Origin: an uncultured Christensenellaceae bacterium
Lineage (GTDB): Bacteria > Bacillota > Clostridia > Christensenellales > UMGS416
Direction of reading: 5' to 3'
DNA: 50,635 bases
Assembly (NCBI GenBank): GCA_944376795.1
Contig: CALWDW010000030.1
Coordinates: 1 to 50,635, forward strand
Position 1 is the first letter of the stretch, and the number at the start of each line of letters is the position of its first letter. The notes beneath the pieces are model-generated. The model was not told the origin of the DNA. It searched no databases and saw only the letters and a list, made by a program, of their open reading frames with translations. The position numbers and the translations under genes are program-made. Below, in pieces: positions 49,201-50,635 of this stretch.

Positions 49201-50475
49201 ATGCTAGATCTAAATCGTATCCGTCAAAACCCCGAGGAGGTCCGCGCCGCGCTGCGCAAGCGCATGGACGACGTCTGCTTCGACGAGCTGCTGGCCTGGG
49301 ACGCCCGCCGCCGGGAGATCATCGCGGAAAGCGAGGCCCTGAAGGCCCAGCGCAATAAGGTCAATAAGGAAATTCCCCAGATGAAGAAGCGGGGCGAGGA
49401 CACCACCGCCATCATGGAAGAGATGCGGGCCATTGGCGACAAGGTCAAGGCCTATGATGAGGAGCAGCGGGAGCTTACCGCCAAAATCGAGGGCTTCCTG
49501 GCGAAGCTGCCGAACATTCCCGCCGAGGATGTGGTGGCCGGCGGCAAGGAGAATAACCAGGTGGTGCATGTCTGGGGAGAAAAGCCGCAGTTTGATTTTA
49601 CGCCCAAGGACCATGTAGAGCTCTGTACCAATTTGGGTCTGATCGACTATCCTCGCGGCGTTAAGATGGGCGGCAACGGATTCTGGCTGTACACCGGCGT
49701 GGGCGCGCAGCTGGAGTGGGCGCTGCTCAATTACTTCATTGCCCAGCATTTGGCCGATGGCTACACCTTCATGCTACCGCCCCACCTTTTGACCTACCAG
49801 TGCGGCTTTACCGCCGGGCAGTTTCCCAAGTTTGAGGAGGACGTGTTCCGCCTCCAGGAGGAAGGGTTCCAGTTCCTGCTTCCCACGGCGGAGACGGCCC
49901 TGATTAACCTCTACCGGGACGAGATCCTGGAAGAGGCCGACCTGCCGAAGAAGCTCTTTGCCTATACCCCCTGCTATCGCCGGGAGGCGGGCAGCTACCG
50001 CGCCAATGAGCGTGGCATGGTGCGGGGCCACCAGTTTAACAAGGTGGAGATGTTCGGCTACACCCGTCCCGAGGACAGCCGCGCCATGCACCAGGAGCTG
50101 ATTGCTAAGGCTGAGAAGCTGGTGCAGGGCCTGGGCCTGCATTACCAGCTCAGTAAACTAGCGGCCGGGGACTGCTCCGATAGCATGGCCACCACCTATG
50201 ATGTGGAGGTTTGGCTGCCTAGCATGGGCGAGTATAAGGAGGTTTCCTCGGTCTCCAACGCCTATGATTACCAGGCCCGCCGGGGCAACATCCGCTTCCG
50301 TCGCGCGGATACCCGGAAGGTGGAGCTGGTGCATACCCTCAATGGATCGGGCATGGCCACCAGCCGTCTGCTGCCTGCCATTGTGGAGCAGTTCCAGCAA
50401 GCGGATGGCAGCGTGGTGATTCCGGAGGTGCTGCGTCCCATGATGGGCGGCATGGAAGTGATCCGGCCCCGATAG
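49201..50475 (+). CDS. serS: Seryl-tRNA synthetase
   Basis: 424 residues, normal length, from ATG 49201 after GATGAGGAG. It charges tRNA-Ser (and tRNA-Sec) with serine. The N-terminal coiled-coil arm is seen as ESEALKAQRNKVNKEI and onward to about residue 105. The class II core follows: LPTAETALINLYRDEIL (TxE serine-binding), motif 2 CYRREAGSYRANERGMVRGHQFNKVEMF, SDSMATTYDVEVWLPS and motif 3 LNGSGMATSRLLPAIVE. It is the second gene of the T-box operon after the GNAT gene. No canonical terminator follows; there is an AT-rich inverted repeat at 50512-50571. Confidence 0.97.
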   Translation: MLDLNRIRQNPEEVRAALRKRMDDVCFDELLAWDARRREIIAESEALKAQRNKVNKEIPQMKKRGEDTTAIMEEMRAIGDKVKAYDEEQRELTAKIEGFLAKLPNIPAEDVVAGGKENNQVVHVWGEKPQFDFTPKDHVELCTNLGLIDYPRGVKMGGNGFWLYTGVGAQLEWALLNYFIAQHLADGYTFMLPPHLLTYQCGFTAGQFPKFEEDVFRLQEEGFQFLLPTAETALINLYRDEILEEADLPKKLFAYTPCYRREAGSYRANERGMVRGHQFNKVEMFGYTRPEDSRAMHQELIAKAEKLVQGLGLHYQLSKLAAGDCSDSMATTYDVEVWLPSMGEYKEVSSVSNAYDYQARRGNIRFRRADTRKVELVHTLNGSGMATSRLLPAIVEQFQQADGSVVIPEVLRPMMGGMEVIRPR

Positions 50476-50511
50476 GGTGCAGAAGGGTTTACACAAAAAG
50501 GGACGCGCTGA

Positions 50512-50571
50512 CTTGCCTCCTAATAAGAAAACATGAGCAAGTCCAGTAAAATCAATGTTTTCAGAGGCAAG
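50512..50571. repeat. AT-rich interrupted inverted repeat downstream of serS
   Basis: CTTGCCTC (50512-50519) plus GAAAACAT (50527-50534) are mirrored by ATGTTTTC (50555-50562) plus GAGGCAAG (50564-50571), two perfect 8-base pairings in register, with a 7-base against 1-base internal bulge and a 20-base loop. The surroundings up to 50635 are much more AT-rich than the genes. It could be a weak terminator, or part of a structure belonging to the next locus beyond the window. Confidence 0.6.
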
Positions 50572-50635
50572 GAACACGATGTGAAGTCAAAAATTTAATA
50601 CCGGCAGGACAAAGGGTGCTGATATGAAATGTCAG

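Overview
The window looks like chromosomal DNA from an uncultured, fairly GC-rich member of the Bacillota (class Clostridia), probably a gut or other anaerobic polysaccharide-using lineage. Support for this: two T-box leaders on aminoacyl-tRNA synthetase operons, an FMN riboswitch in front of a RibU-type ECF substrate-binding subunit, a NiaR (HTH plus 3H) regulator, purine-rich Shine-Dalgarno sites in front of almost every gene, sigma-A-type promoters (often with TATACT as the -10 box), many short-loop intrinsic terminators, and several lipoproteins. The exact genus cannot be read from the sequence. No rRNA, tRNA, CRISPR array, transposase or phage gene was seen.

Layout. 1-7890: a frameshifted GNAT remnant at the edge; a MarR-controlled heterodimeric ABC exporter on the minus strand; a secreted M3-like metallopeptidase lipoprotein followed closely by a THUMP-type RNA methylase. 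7891-8331: an AT-rich gap. 8332-12970: a solitary ABC sugar-type solute-binding lipoprotein, a proline/alanine/threonine-rich lipoprotein and a GH2 glycosidase. 13021-15838: T-box, proS and a UroD-fold protein. 15847-23514: a carbohydrate block with a PfkB kinase, D-galactonate dehydratase (dgoD), two tandem GH50-like glycosidases and a creatininase-fold hydrolase. 23558-26846: glycerol kinase, FMN riboswitch-ribU and a flavodoxin-fold NAD(P)H oxidoreductase. 26860-31166: a second UroD-family protein with a HAD phosphatase (minus), and an aconitase-like hydratase.

31303-39820: cysteine synthase (minus), a GNAT, a YggC-like P-loop kinase, then a tight seven-gene run made of three consecutive M42 aminopeptidases, a WG-repeat lipoprotein, a lysophospholipase-like hydrolase and a ComEC-like metallo-beta-lactamase-fold protein. 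39834-43602: a minus-strand operon with a GH127-like beta-L-arabinofuranosidase, a CE15-like glucuronoyl esterase and an alpha/beta hydrolase. 43723-50475: GT2 glycosyltransferase, murG (minus), niaR, an orphan PTS EIIC_2-type membrane protein, an XRE-cupin regulator, then T-box, GNAT and serS. The last 160 bases hold only an AT-rich inverted repeat.

How it fits together. The theme is scavenging of plant or algal polysaccharide fragments (GH2, GH50-like pair, GH127-like, CE15-like, DgoD, PfkB, an orphan solute-binding protein) and of peptides (M3-like lipoprotein, three M42 enzymes), mixed with housekeeping genes. The most interesting candidates are the dgoD/GH50-like/creatininase block as a possible galactan-to-galactonate route, the three coupled M42 paralogues, the GNAT placed inside the T-box/serS operon, the two UroD-fold proteins without corrinoid partners, and the niaR/EIIC_2 pairing. 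All functions are read from motifs and family resemblance; no database search was run.
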